Assembly: GCA_030599705.1 (NCBI GenBank)
Contig: JAUVNM010000099.1
Location: 1-6,646, forward strand
Direction: 5' to 3'
DNA from: Gammaproteobacteria bacterium
GTDB taxonomy: Bacteria; Pseudomonadota; Gammaproteobacteria; UBA9214
DNA length: 6,646 nucleotides
Shown: positions 1-6,428 of the stretch, one piece after another
How the letters are laid out: every line of letters begins with the position of its first letter
Numbering within the stretch: the stretch's first letter is position 1
Translations under genes and position numbers: made by a program
Notes under the pieces: generated by a model
The model's database searches: none
What the model saw: the letters and a program-made list of their open reading frames with translations, nothing else
What the model was told of the DNA's origin: nothing

Positions 1-2360
1 CCTTCCTGCGCCTTGCCGGCCTCTTCCGGTAGTGGTACCGGTTGATGTGTCAGGGCGACCTGGAGCACTTCGTCGATCCATCTAACCGGCCGGATATCCA
101 GCTTATCCTTGACGTTCTTCGGTATTTCCGTGAGATCCTTGCGATTTTCTTCCGGAATCAGGACGATAGAAATACCACCACGATGCGCCGCAAGCAGTTT
201 TTCCTTCAGGCCGCCGATCGGCAGAACCTCGCCTCGAAGGGTGATTTCACCCGTCATGGCGACATCGGCACGTACCGGTATATCTGTCAACGCGGAGACG
301 AGTGCCGTGCACATGCCCACGCCGGCACTCGGGCCGTCCTTGGGTGTGGCGCCTTCCGGCACATGAACGTGGATATCGTATTTCTGGTAGAACTCCGGAT
401 CGATCCCAAGCATCGCGGCGCGGCTGCGAACCACCGTGGTTGCCGCCTGAATGGACTCTTTCATGACATCACCCAGCTGGCCGGTGTGAATCATCTTGCC
501 CTTACCGGTCACGATGGTTGACTCGATGGTCAGCAGTTCGCCGCCAACCTCGGTCCAGGCAAGACCGGTGACCTGGCCAACCTGGTCACGTTCTTCCGCG
601 AGACCGTAGCGAAAGCGCTTGACGCCAAGGTACTTGTCTATGTTGCGGGGTGTAACCGAAATTTTCCGGTCGCGCTCCTTTAGTACCAGTTCCTTGACAA
701 CCTTGCGGCAAATCTTGGAGATCTCGCGTTCCAGGTTACGGACACCGGCTTCACGGGTGTAGTAACGGACAATGTCGCGAATCGCATTCTGGCTTATCAG
801 GATTTCCTTGTCCTTGAGACCATTGTCCTTTATCTGCTTCGGCACCAGGTAACGCATTGCAATGTTGATCTTCTCGTCTTCCGTGTAACCCGGAATCCGG
901 ATGACCTCCATGCGATCCAGCAACGGTGCCGGAATATTGAGCGTGTTGGCCGTGGCCACAAACATGACATCCGAGAGGTCAAAATCAACTTCAAGATAGT
1001 GGTCATTGAACGAGTTGTTTTGTTCCGGGTCCAGTACCTCCAGCAGTGCCGAGGACGGGTCACCGCGGAAATCCATGGACATCTTGTCAAGCTCGTCCAG
1101 CAGGAACAGCGGGTTCCTGACGCCAACCTTGGAGAGGTTCTGTACGATTTTCCCCGGTAATGAACCGATATAGGTCCGGCGATGGCCGCGGATTTCCGCT
1201 TCATCGCGCACCCCGCCGAGCGACATGCGGGTAAATTTGCGGTTCGTGGCCCGTGCAATCGACCGGCCCAGCGATGTCTTGCCGACACCGGGAGGCCCTA
1301 CCAGGCACAGGATGGGACCCTTGAGTTTCTTGACACGCTGCTGCACAGCAAGGTATTCGAGGATGCGTTCCTTCACCTTCTCGAGTCCGTAATGATCTTC
1401 CTCGAGCACGGCTTCGGCAGCAGCAAGATCATGGCGGGTCTTGGAGCGTTTTTTCCAGGGGACACTGACAAGCCAGTCAATATAGTTTCTGACAACGGTG
1501 GCTTCCGCTGACATCGGCGACATCATCTTCAGCTTGTTGATTTCGGATGTCGCCTTCTCCATGGCCTCCTTGCTCATACCGGCCTTGTCTATTTTCTGCT
1601 GCAACTCCTCGAGTTCATTGGGCGCATCTTCCATGTCACCCAGTTCCTTCTGGATGGCCTTCATTTGTTCATTCAGGTAGTACTCGCGCTGGCTCTTTTC
1701 CATCTGCTGCTTCACGCGGCCGCGAATGCGTTTCTCGATTTGCATAATGTCAATTTCACCCTCGATCAGGCCCATCAGGCGTTCGAGGCGTTCACGGCAA
1801 CTTTCGATTTCGAGGATCTTCTGTTTTTCGTCCAGCTTGAGTGACATGTGGGCGGCAATGGTATCCGCCAGCCGTCCAGGCTCGTCGATCCCGGAAAGCG
1901 AGGTAAGAATTTCCGGTGGCACTTTCTTGTTTAGCTTGACGTACTGGTCAAACATGGCCAGTAACGAGCGGGTCAGGACTTCGAGTTCTTTTTCCTCTTC
2001 CTCTTCACGGGGCTGCAGGATGTCGATATTGGCTGTGAAAAACGTGTCAAGTGATTCAAACGAACTGATACGTGCGCGTTCTGCGCCTTCCACGAGAACC
2101 TTGACGGTTCCGTCCGGCAGTTTGAGCAGTTGCAGGATCGTGGACAGTGTTCCTATTTCATGGATGTCATCTGCAGACGGGTCATCGATTTCGGCATTTT
2201 TCTGGGCAACCAGCAGGATTTTCTTGTCTTGCTGCATGGCGGAGTCGAGGGCGTTGATTGATTTCTCGCGGCCGACGAACAACGGGATAACCATGTGCGG
2301 GTATACGACTACGTCCCTTAACGGCAAGACCGGTACGGCATTCGTAGTTTCATCTGTCAT
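1..2360 (-). CDS. lon: ATP-dependent protease Lon (3' end cut by window edge)
   Basis: Lon is a cytoplasmic, homo-oligomeric AAA+ serine protease that unfolds and degrades misfolded and short-lived regulatory proteins. About 786 codons are visible with no stop or frameshift; E. coli Lon has 784 residues, so only a short C-terminal tail is missing. In order: the N-terminal substrate-binding domain begins with PVLPLRDVVVYPHMVIPLF and carries a run of five glutamates near residue 117; the AAA+ module has Walker A GPPGVGKTS at 355-363, Walker B LFLLDELDK with D422/E423, a sensor TAN and the LLDRME arginine; the protease domain has PKDGPSAG with catalytic Ser678 and GGLKEK with Lys721, matching E. 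coli S679/K722. I chose the ATG at 2358-2360, preceded by a modest GGGGA five bases upstream. A second in-frame ATG at 2370-2372 would add four residues but has no Shine-Dalgarno. The gene follows clpX by 275 bases and has its own heat-shock-type promoter. Identification is certain; the exact start is not. Confidence 0.98.
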   Translation of the reverse strand, partial: MTDETTNAVPVLPLRDVVVYPHMVIPLFVGREKSINALDSAMQQDKKILLVAQKNAEIDDPSADDIHEIGTLSTILQLLKLPDGTVKVLVEGAERARISSFESLDTFFTANIDILQPREEEEEKELEVLTRSLLAMFDQYVKLNKKVPPEILTSLSGIDEPGRLADTIAAHMSLKLDEKQKILEIESCRERLERLMGLIEGEIDIMQIEKRIRGRVKQQMEKSQREYYLNEQMKAIQKELGDMEDAPNELEELQQKIDKAGMSKEAMEKATSEINKLKMMSPMSAEATVVRNYIDWLVSVPWKKRSKTRHDLAAAEAVLEEDHYGLEKVKERILEYLAVQQRVKKLKGPILCLVGPPGVGKTSLGRSIARATNRKFTRMSLGGVRDEAEIRGHRRTYIGSLPGKIVQNLSKVGVRNPLFLLDELDKMSMDFRGDPSSALLEVLDPEQNNSFNDHYLEVDFDLSDVMFVATANTLNIPAPLLDRMEVIRIPGYTEDEKINIAMRYLVPKQIKDNGLKDKEILISQNAIRDIVRYYTREAGVRNLEREISKICRKVVKELVLKERDRKISVTPRNIDKYLGVKRFRYGLAEERDQVGQVTGLAWTEVGGELLTIESTIVTGKGKMIHTGQLGDVMKESIQAATTVVRSRAAMLGIDPEFYQKYDIHVHVPEGATPKDGPSAGVGMCTALVSALTDIPVRADVAMTGEITLRGEVLPIGGLKEKLLAAHRGGISIVLIPEENRKDLTEIPKNVKDKLDIRPVRWIDEVLQVALTHQPVPLPEEAGKAQE

Positions 2361-2387
2361 GTCAGTCCCCATCCATTGCTGATTTGA

Positions 2388-2431
2388 ATTGTATATCGGG
2401 TTGTCATTGGTCGGCCGTCAAATAACCGTCA
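2388..2431 (-). promoter_or_regulatory. Tandem TGACGG repeat and weak -10-like TACAAT before lon
   Basis: On the minus strand TGACGG occurs twice (2426-2431 and 2415-2420), with starts 11 bases apart, about one helical turn, separated by TTATT. Closer to lon lies TACAAT (2388-2393), a good -10 hexamer. TTGACG (2416-2421) is a good -35 hexamer, but the spacer to TACAAT is 22 bases, too long for a standard sigma-70 promoter. It may be a poor vegetative promoter, a protein-binding site with tandem half-sites, or chance. Confidence 0.3.
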
Positions 2432-2485
2432 GTCCAGAACCATGAATCCCCGGTGGCCTGCCTGTCAGAATAACCGGGTAGCGCC

Positions 2486-2516
2486 GTGCACCCGGAGTTA
2501 TCAATATGGGGTGCAC
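2486..2516. repeat. 8-bp inverted repeat overlapping the lon heat-shock -10
   Basis: GTGCACCC at 2486-2493 and GGGTGCAC at 2509-2516 are perfect inverted copies separated by 15 bases. The right arm covers half of the CCCCATAT -10 element, and the left arm lies just downstream of the expected start site. As DNA it could be an operator. As RNA it can form a hairpin only in transcripts that read through from clpX, because the sigma-32 start falls inside it. There is no following U-run, so it is not a terminator. The repeat is certain; any function is inferred. Confidence 0.5.
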
Positions 2517-2532
2517 ATAGTCACACTTCAAC
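2504..2532 (-). promoter_or_regulatory. Sigma-32 (heat-shock) type promoter for lon
   Basis: Read on the minus strand, GTTGAAG (2526-2532) is followed by CCCCATAT (2504-2511), with 15 bases between TTGAA and CCCCATAT. The known E. coli sigma-32 consensus is roughly CTTGAAA, 13-16 bases, CCCCATNT. The -10 element matches fully and the -35 core TTGAA is intact. Transcription would start near 2497 and give a lon leader of about 135 bases. The E. coli lon gene is also a sigma-32 regulon member, so position and target agree. That it is used is inferred. Confidence 0.75.
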
Positions 2533-2575
2533 CATTTTTCTTGACGGGCAATTAAACTACAGCAAGGAGCATGCC

Positions 2576-2588
2576 ACCCCCACGGGGT
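2576..2588 (-). other. Small GC hairpin downstream of clpX, no U-tract
   Basis: About 50 bases after the clpX stop, the minus-strand transcript can fold ACCCC-GTG-GGGGT, a 5-bp stem with a 3-base loop. No run of U follows, so it is not a convincing rho-independent terminator. It could protect the clpX 3' end. No other terminator is visible between clpX and lon, so read-through into lon is plausible. Confidence 0.3.
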
Positions 2589-2635
2589 AACCTGAAAATA
2601 CACCTATCCTGGTGATTTATATGAATATTGCTTGA

Positions 2636-3907
2636 TTACTCGGAAACCGCTATGGGTTCCGGAGCGTCAAAAATCAGGTACGGCTTGGAATTGCCCTCGA
2701 TTACACCGTCATCAATGACCACTTTTCTGACGTTATCGAGCGAGGGAAGATCGTACATGGTATCGAGCAGTACCTGCTCGAGGATGGTGCGCAGACCGCG
2801 CGCACCGGTTTTCCGTTCCATGGCCTTGCGGGCAATGGAAATGAGGGCGTCATCACGAAACTCGATTTCGCAGCCTTCCATGTCAAACAGCTTGGCGTAT
2901 TGCTTGGTGAGCGCGTTCTTCGGTTCGGTAAGGATCTTAACCAAAGCATCTTCATCGAGTTCTTCAAGGGTCGCCACGACCGGAAGCCTGCCCACAAATT
3001 CGGGGATCAGACCGTATTTAATCAGGTCCTCGGGTTCCACCTCATACAGGATCTCGCCAAGCCGGGCCTCTTCATCCTTGCTGCGGACTTCTGCCGAGAA
3101 ACCGATTCCGCCGGTTTCCGAACGGCTGCGGATGATCTTGTCGAGACCGGAGAACGCACCACCAACGATGAACAGGATATTCGAAGTATCGACCTGCAGA
3201 AATTCCTGTTGCGGGTGCTTGCGGCCACCCTGTGGCGGCACCGATGCAATCGTGCCCTCGATCAGCTTGAGCAGGGCCTGCTGGACACCCTCGCCGGATA
3301 CGTCACGGGTAATCGAGGGATTGTCTGATTTGCGCGAGATCTTGTCGATTTCATCGATATAGACGATTCCGGTTTGTGCCTTGTCAACGTCGTAATCACA
3401 TTTCTGCAGCAGTTTCTGGATAATGTTTTCGACGTCCTCGCCAACATAGCCTGCCTCTGTCAGCGTGGTGGCGTCAGCGATGGTGAATGGTACGTTGAGC
3501 AGGCGGGCCAGGGTTTCGGCCAGTAATGTCTTGCCCGTGCCGGTTGGTCCGATCAGCAGGATGTTGCTTTTGGAAAGTTCAACATCGTCTTTCTTGAGGC
3601 CTGCATCCAGCCGCTTGTAGTGATTATAAACCGCAACCGCGAGAATTTTCTTGGCGCGGTCCTGGCCAATCACATATTCCATGAGAACTTCGTTGATTTC
3701 CTGGGGCTTGGGCAGCTGGTCACCATCACCGGTGGTTTTCTCCTGCATTTCTTCCCGGATGATGTCATTACAGAGTTCAACGCATTCGTCACATACAAAA
3801 ACGGAAGGTCCCGCAATCAGCTTGCGTACCTCATGTTGACTCTTGCCGCAAAAAGAGCAGTAGAGCAGCTTACCGTCGTCACTCTTACCGCTTCTATCGT
3901 TGCTCAT
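2636..3907 (-). CDS. clpX: ClpX, ATP-dependent unfoldase subunit of the ClpXP protease
   Basis: ClpX is a cytoplasmic AAA+ hexamer that recognises tagged substrates such as SsrA-tagged proteins, unfolds them and threads them into ClpP. The 423 residues equal the normal family length. Visible parts: an N-terminal zinc-binding domain with Cys17, Cys20, Cys39 and Cys42; Walker A GPTGTGKT at 120-127; pore loop GYVG at 153-156; Walker B IVYIDEID at 181-188; RKH pore loop at 229-231; the IGF tripeptide at 268-270 that docks on ClpP; arginine finger R307 in EFVGRLP; and sensor-2 GAR ending at R370. Positions agree with E. coli ClpX to within one residue. The ATG at 3905-3907 is preceded by GAGGA (3914-3918) six bases upstream. 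It lies 188 bases downstream of clpP, wide enough for its own promoter, and 275 bases upstream of lon. Nothing is missing or odd in the protein. Confidence 0.99.
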   Translation of the reverse strand: MSNDRSGKSDDGKLLYCSFCGKSQHEVRKLIAGPSVFVCDECVELCNDIIREEMQEKTTGDGDQLPKPQEINEVLMEYVIGQDRAKKILAVAVYNHYKRLDAGLKKDDVELSKSNILLIGPTGTGKTLLAETLARLLNVPFTIADATTLTEAGYVGEDVENIIQKLLQKCDYDVDKAQTGIVYIDEIDKISRKSDNPSITRDVSGEGVQQALLKLIEGTIASVPPQGGRKHPQQEFLQVDTSNILFIVGGAFSGLDKIIRSRSETGGIGFSAEVRSKDEEARLGEILYEVEPEDLIKYGLIPEFVGRLPVVATLEELDEDALVKILTEPKNALTKQYAKLFDMEGCEIEFRDDALISIARKAMERKTGARGLRTILEQVLLDTMYDLPSLDNVRKVVIDDGVIEGNSKPYLIFDAPEPIAVSE

Positions 3908-3963
3908 ATTCTGTCCTCATGCCTGTGAATATGCCTTCAACACCGGTTTTACCACTACTTGTT

Positions 3964-3969
3964 ATTATA
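3964..3969 (-). promoter_or_regulatory. Candidate clpX -10 element (TATAAT)
   Basis: A perfect TATAAT on the minus strand would place a start near 3957 and a clpX leader of about 50 bases. The hexamers 16-18 bases upstream do not resemble TTGACA and no TGn extended -10 is present, so the promoter would need an activator or may be fortuitous. An independent clpX promoter is plausible because the gap to clpP is large. Confidence 0.35.
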
Positions 3970-3996
3970 AATCAACCCCTTCTGTCTTCTGTGAGC

Positions 3997-4020
3997 GGTT
4001 TTAACCGGCTGGCTGGCCGG
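3997..4020. repeat. Overlapping short dyads in the clpP-clpX gap
   Basis: CCGGC and GCCGG form inverted arms at 4005-4020 around a 6-base loop. The adjacent GGTTTTAACC (3997-4006) is a second dyad sharing two bases with the first, so in RNA the two stems would compete. No U-run follows in the direction of transcription, so they do not look like an intrinsic terminator. They may be a processing or stability element between clpP and clpX, or simple GC-rich coincidence. Confidence 0.35.
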
Positions 4021-4095
4021 GTTTGAGAGGCCCTGCGCATCTGGCCGTACTTCCAGTAACTGGGACAACCGGGTTTCCTGCCTGGTTCCCCCGGG

Positions 4096-4743
4096 TTACC
4101 GGGTTTTCTCCCCGGTCTCACGCTGCTGGATAATCTGGTCAATCAGGCCATATTCCACGGCATCTTCAGCACCCATAAAATTATCACGTTCCGTATCCTT
4201 CTGGATGCGTTCCAGCGGTTTCCCCGTATGGTGAGAAAGGATCTGGTTGAGTTTCTCCCGGATGAGCAGAATCTCGCGCGCGTGAATATCAATATCCGTT
4301 GCCTGTCCCTGAAATCCACCCAGCGGCTGGTGAATCATCATGCGTGAATGCGGCAGGCAGACACGCTTGCCCGTGGTACCGCCCGCAAGCAGCAGCGCAC
4401 CCATGCTCGCGGCCTGCCCGATACACATGGTATTGATATCGGGCTTGACGAATTGCATGGTGTCGTAGACCGCGAGCCCGGCGGTTACCGAACCTCCCGG
4501 TGAATTGATGTACAGGTGTATATCCTTGTCCGGGTTTTCAGATTCCAGAAACAGCAACTGGGCTACAACCACATTTGCCATGTAGTCCTCAACCGGTCCG
4601 ACTATAAAAATCACGCGCTCTTTCAGGAGGCGTGAATAGATATCGTAGGAACGCTCGCCCCGGGCCGTCTGTTCGATGACGATCGGGATGAGGTTCAGGG
4701 CCTGTGTATCCAGCGCACCATTCATGGGATTTTTATCGGTCAT
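4096..4743 (-). CDS. clpP: ClpP, serine peptidase subunit of the Clp protease
   Basis: ClpP forms two stacked heptameric rings enclosing the proteolytic chamber and works with ClpX, encoded next downstream. The 215-residue precursor is close to the E. coli length of 207. The triad is complete: Ser113 in GQAASMGALLLA, His138 in MMIHQPLGG and Asp187 in ERDNFM, two residues beyond the E. coli precursor numbers. The roughly 15-residue start, before the conserved LIPIVIEQTARGERSYDIYS block, is probably a propeptide removed by self-cleavage. The ATG at 4741-4743 is six bases beyond the tig stop, and its Shine-Dalgarno AAAGGA (4753-4758) lies inside the tig coding sequence, so tig and clpP are very probably co-transcribed and perhaps translationally coupled. 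In E. coli the equivalent gap is longer and carries a clpP promoter; none fits here, although one inside tig is not excluded. Confidence 0.99.
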   Translation of the reverse strand: MTDKNPMNGALDTQALNLIPIVIEQTARGERSYDIYSRLLKERVIFIVGPVEDYMANVVVAQLLFLESENPDKDIHLYINSPGGSVTAGLAVYDTMQFVKPDINTMCIGQAASMGALLLAGGTTGKRVCLPHSRMMIHQPLGGFQGQATDIDIHAREILLIREKLNQILSHHTGKPLERIQKDTERDNFMGAEDAVEYGLIDQIIQQRETGEKTR

Positions 4744-4749
4744 GGGCTG

Positions 4750-6039
4750 CTATCCTTTAGATTGCTTGGCCGCTTCGACCAGTGCGTCAAATGTGGTCTG
4801 CTCATCCTGTATTTCCAGGCCGGCGTTCTCAAGGACCCAGTCAACCACCTGGTCTTCCATAACAGCTTGCTGTACGCCAGCGAGGATCTCCTGGCTGCCG
4901 TAGTAATGCTGGATAACCTCTTCAGGATTTTCGTAGGAGGCAGCCACCGTCTCCACCGCTTCCCGGACCCGATCCGGGTCAACCTGAAGCTGGTTCTGCT
5001 TGATGACCTCGGAGACCAGCACACCCAGTTTTACCCGGCGTTCGGCGCTGGCCTCGAGTTGCGCTGTAGCGGCACCCGGAGTGTCCTGTTGCGACTGCAA
5101 CTCAGCCACCTCACCATCAATCAGGTTGCGCGGTACTTCAACAGGATTATTGTCCAGCAGTCCGGAAAATACCTGCTCTTTCAGGTCGGCTGCAACGATT
5201 GAATTCAGTTCGCGTTGCATGTTATTGGTGACTTCCGCTTTCAGACCCTCAAGGCCCTTGTCTTCCATGCCGAAGGCGCGCGCAAAGTCATCATCCAGTT
5301 CAGGCAGGACCATCTCGGATACGGAATGCACCGTGACCTTGAATTCAGCGGCCTTGCCGGCCACGTCACCGGCCGGGTAGTCTTCCGGAAAAGTGATGCT
5401 GATGGATATTTCATCACCAGCTGACACACCAATCAGCTGGTCTTCAAAGCCGGGAATCATGGAGTCTGATCCGAGCACAACCGGCGCCTGTTCTCCCTTG
5501 TTCCCTGCAAAGGGGTTGCCATCGATGGTACCCTCAAAATCGATGACAACCTGGTCACCGGTTTGCGCCTTCCGGGACACAATACTGCCGGTAGCCCGCT
5601 GTGAGCGAAGTTTTTCCAGCATGGCTGTGATGTCGGCCTCGCCAATCTCCACTATCGACCTGGTGATGCTGAAATCGTAATTAAGACGGCCTTCTATTTC
5701 AGGGAATATTTCAAAGGTTGCAACGAATTCCAGTTCCTCACCCGGATTGGCCTGCTTCGGAGTAATCGTGGGTTCACCGGCCGGCCGGATATTTTCCTGC
5801 GTCAGCGCCTCATGAAGGGTTGAGTTGATCACCTGTTCGATGACTTCCTGGCGCACCTGGGTACCGTACTTTTTCTCGACCACCTGTAGCGGCACCTTGC
5901 CCGGTCGGAAACCATCCAGTCGTATCGACGACTTCATTGATTGCAAACGGGAGGTCACTTCCTGGTCAATGCGTTCGGCAGGGACCTGCACTATCATCCG
6001 GCGTTCCAGCCCACCTGTGTTTTCAACCGATACTTGCAT
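4750..6039 (-). CDS. tig: Trigger factor, ribosome-associated chaperone and prolyl isomerase
   Basis: Trigger factor binds the large ribosomal subunit near protein L23 and shields emerging chains. The protein has 429 residues (E. coli 432). The N-terminal ribosome-binding domain (about 1-115) begins MQVSVENTGGLERR and has the signature loop GFRPGKVP at 43-50. A FKBP-type peptidyl-prolyl isomerase domain spans about 161-245, with GDQVVIDFEG and MIPGFED. The rest is the C-terminal chaperone cradle, beginning near LPELDDDFARAFG. Between LID (306-308) and RRV (334-336) there are 25 residues, against about 34 in E. coli from memory, so one cradle segment is shortened. The start ATG (6037-6039) has a strong GAGGTG Shine-Dalgarno. 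The gene follows tRNA-Leu by 100 bases and is six bases from clpP. Identification is secure. Confidence 0.98.
   Translation of the reverse strand: MQVSVENTGGLERRMIVQVPAERIDQEVTSRLQSMKSSIRLDGFRPGKVPLQVVEKKYGTQVRQEVIEQVINSTLHEALTQENIRPAGEPTITPKQANPGEELEFVATFEIFPEIEGRLNYDFSITRSIVEIGEADITAMLEKLRSQRATGSIVSRKAQTGDQVVIDFEGTIDGNPFAGNKGEQAPVVLGSDSMIPGFEDQLIGVSAGDEISISITFPEDYPAGDVAGKAAEFKVTVHSVSEMVLPELDDDFARAFGMEDKGLEGLKAEVTNNMQRELNSIVAADLKEQVFSGLLDNNPVEVPRNLIDGEVAELQSQQDTPGAATAQLEASAERRVKLGVLVSEVIKQNQLQVDPDRVREAVETVAASYENPEEVIQHYYGSQEILAGVQQAVMEDQVVDWVLENAGLEIQDEQTTFDALVEAAKQSKG
4753..4758 (-). promoter_or_regulatory. clpP ribosome binding site inside the end of tig
   Basis: AAAGGA on the minus strand forms the last two sense codons of tig (Lys428, Gly429) and sits nine bases before the clpP ATG. 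Ribosomes finishing tig cover this site, which suggests coupled translation. The sequence is clear; the coupling is inferred. Confidence 0.7.
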
Positions 6040-6044
6040 GTATT

Positions 6045-6050
6045 CACCTC
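6045..6050 (-). promoter_or_regulatory. tig ribosome binding site
   Basis: GAGGTG on the minus strand lies five bases before the ATG, and fixes the tig start. The rest of the 6040-6139 leader is AT-rich next to the tRNA. TATACT at 6122-6127 is a possible -10, but its -35 would fall in the tRNA-Leu acceptor region and does not match consensus, so tig may be read from the tRNA-Leu promoter. No terminator is visible between tRNA-Leu and tig. Confidence 0.7.
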
Positions 6051-6139
6051 AACTATAATCACCAGCGGACTGGATTGCTCCATCCCTGCGCATGGCTGTT
6101 GTTTTGTAGATAACTATTTGTAGTATATATAAATATTAT

Positions 6140-6225
<86 letters not shown>

Positions 6226-6248
6226 AAGCCCGCGGCTCATGAGTGATA

Positions 6249-6295
6249 CGCTGACTGATATCATAGCAATTATAACGGCTTATCTTCGGTCAGCG
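6249..6295. repeat. Dyad centred on the tRNA-Leu TATAAT
   Basis: CGCTGAC at 6249-6255 and GTCAGCG at 6289-6295 are perfect 7-bp inverted arms. Inside them, GATA (6257-6260) and TATC (6281-6284) add four complementary bases. The centre, 6272, falls on the TATAAT at 6269-6274. It could be an operator or the remains of a palindromic repeat. Arms this short with this spacing can arise by chance. Confidence 0.35.
6269..6274 (-). promoter_or_regulatory. Candidate -10 (TATAAT) for tRNA-Leu and possibly tig
   Basis: A perfect TATAAT on the minus strand lies 44 bases upstream of tRNA-Leu and would start a short leader near 6262. A promoter is expected here because a terminator precedes it. No hexamer at 16-18 bases upstream resembles TTGACA (TGCGCT at 17), so the match is incomplete. 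Confidence 0.4.
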
Positions 6296-6306
6296 CACCC
6301 CTGAAT

Positions 6307-6340
6307 TGTCATTCCCACCCTGCGATGTACAGGGATCCGG
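6307..6340. repeat. REP-like palindromic element, degenerate
   Basis: The stretch runs TTGTCATTCCC, then CCCTG (6318-6322), a 7-base loop, CAGGG (6330-6334) and ATCCGG. It resembles the dispersed palindromes found between genes in many proteobacteria, which read TGTCATTCCCG ... CGGGAATCC. The stem here is only 5 bp. Assignment rests on pattern memory; other copies in the genome would be needed to confirm it. Confidence 0.35.
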
Positions 6341-6396
6341 GTTGGCGTTACGGGGAAACCGAAAAATGAAAGCCCCACACGGGCGATATCGCCAAC

Positions 6397-6420
6397 AAAA
6401 AGCCCGCTTTTGAAGCGGGC
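6397..6420 (-). terminator. Rho-independent terminator after tRNA-Lys
   Basis: On the minus strand GCCCGCTT (6413-6420), loop CAA and AAGCGGGC (6402-6409) form a perfect 8-bp, GC-rich stem followed at once by five T (6397-6401). It begins eight bases past the tRNA-Lys CCA, so it should end the Arg-His-Lys tRNA transcript. The plus strand lacks a T-run on the other side, so it works in one direction. Confidence 0.88.
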
Positions 6421-6428
6421 GCTGGATT

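Noticed and set aside
1726..2382. A 218-codon plus-strand open frame
   Set aside because: Lies antisense to the conserved N-terminal part of lon; its Ser-rich product is typical of the complement of a real gene.
2418..2603. A 61-codon minus-strand reading frame in the clpX-lon gap, GTG start with AGGA nearby
   Set aside because: It runs through the lon heat-shock promoter and its dyad, the start is GTG only three bases from the purine-rich stretch, and the product has no recognisable pattern. More likely a chance open frame.
2628..3362. A 244-codon plus-strand open frame
   Set aside because: Antisense to clpX, whose frame carries every expected motif; Ser/Arg-rich shadow composition.
5892..5915. 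Trigger factor has GFRPGKVP rather than the E. coli GFRKGKVP in the ribosome-binding loop
   Set aside because: From knowledge of the family, proline at this position is a common natural form; Phe44 and Arg45 are kept, so binding should be normal.
6382..6393. Perfect 12-base palindrome GGCGATATCGCC just past the tRNA terminator
   Set aside because: A palindrome of this size is expected about once or twice by chance in a window of this length, and nothing else supports a site.
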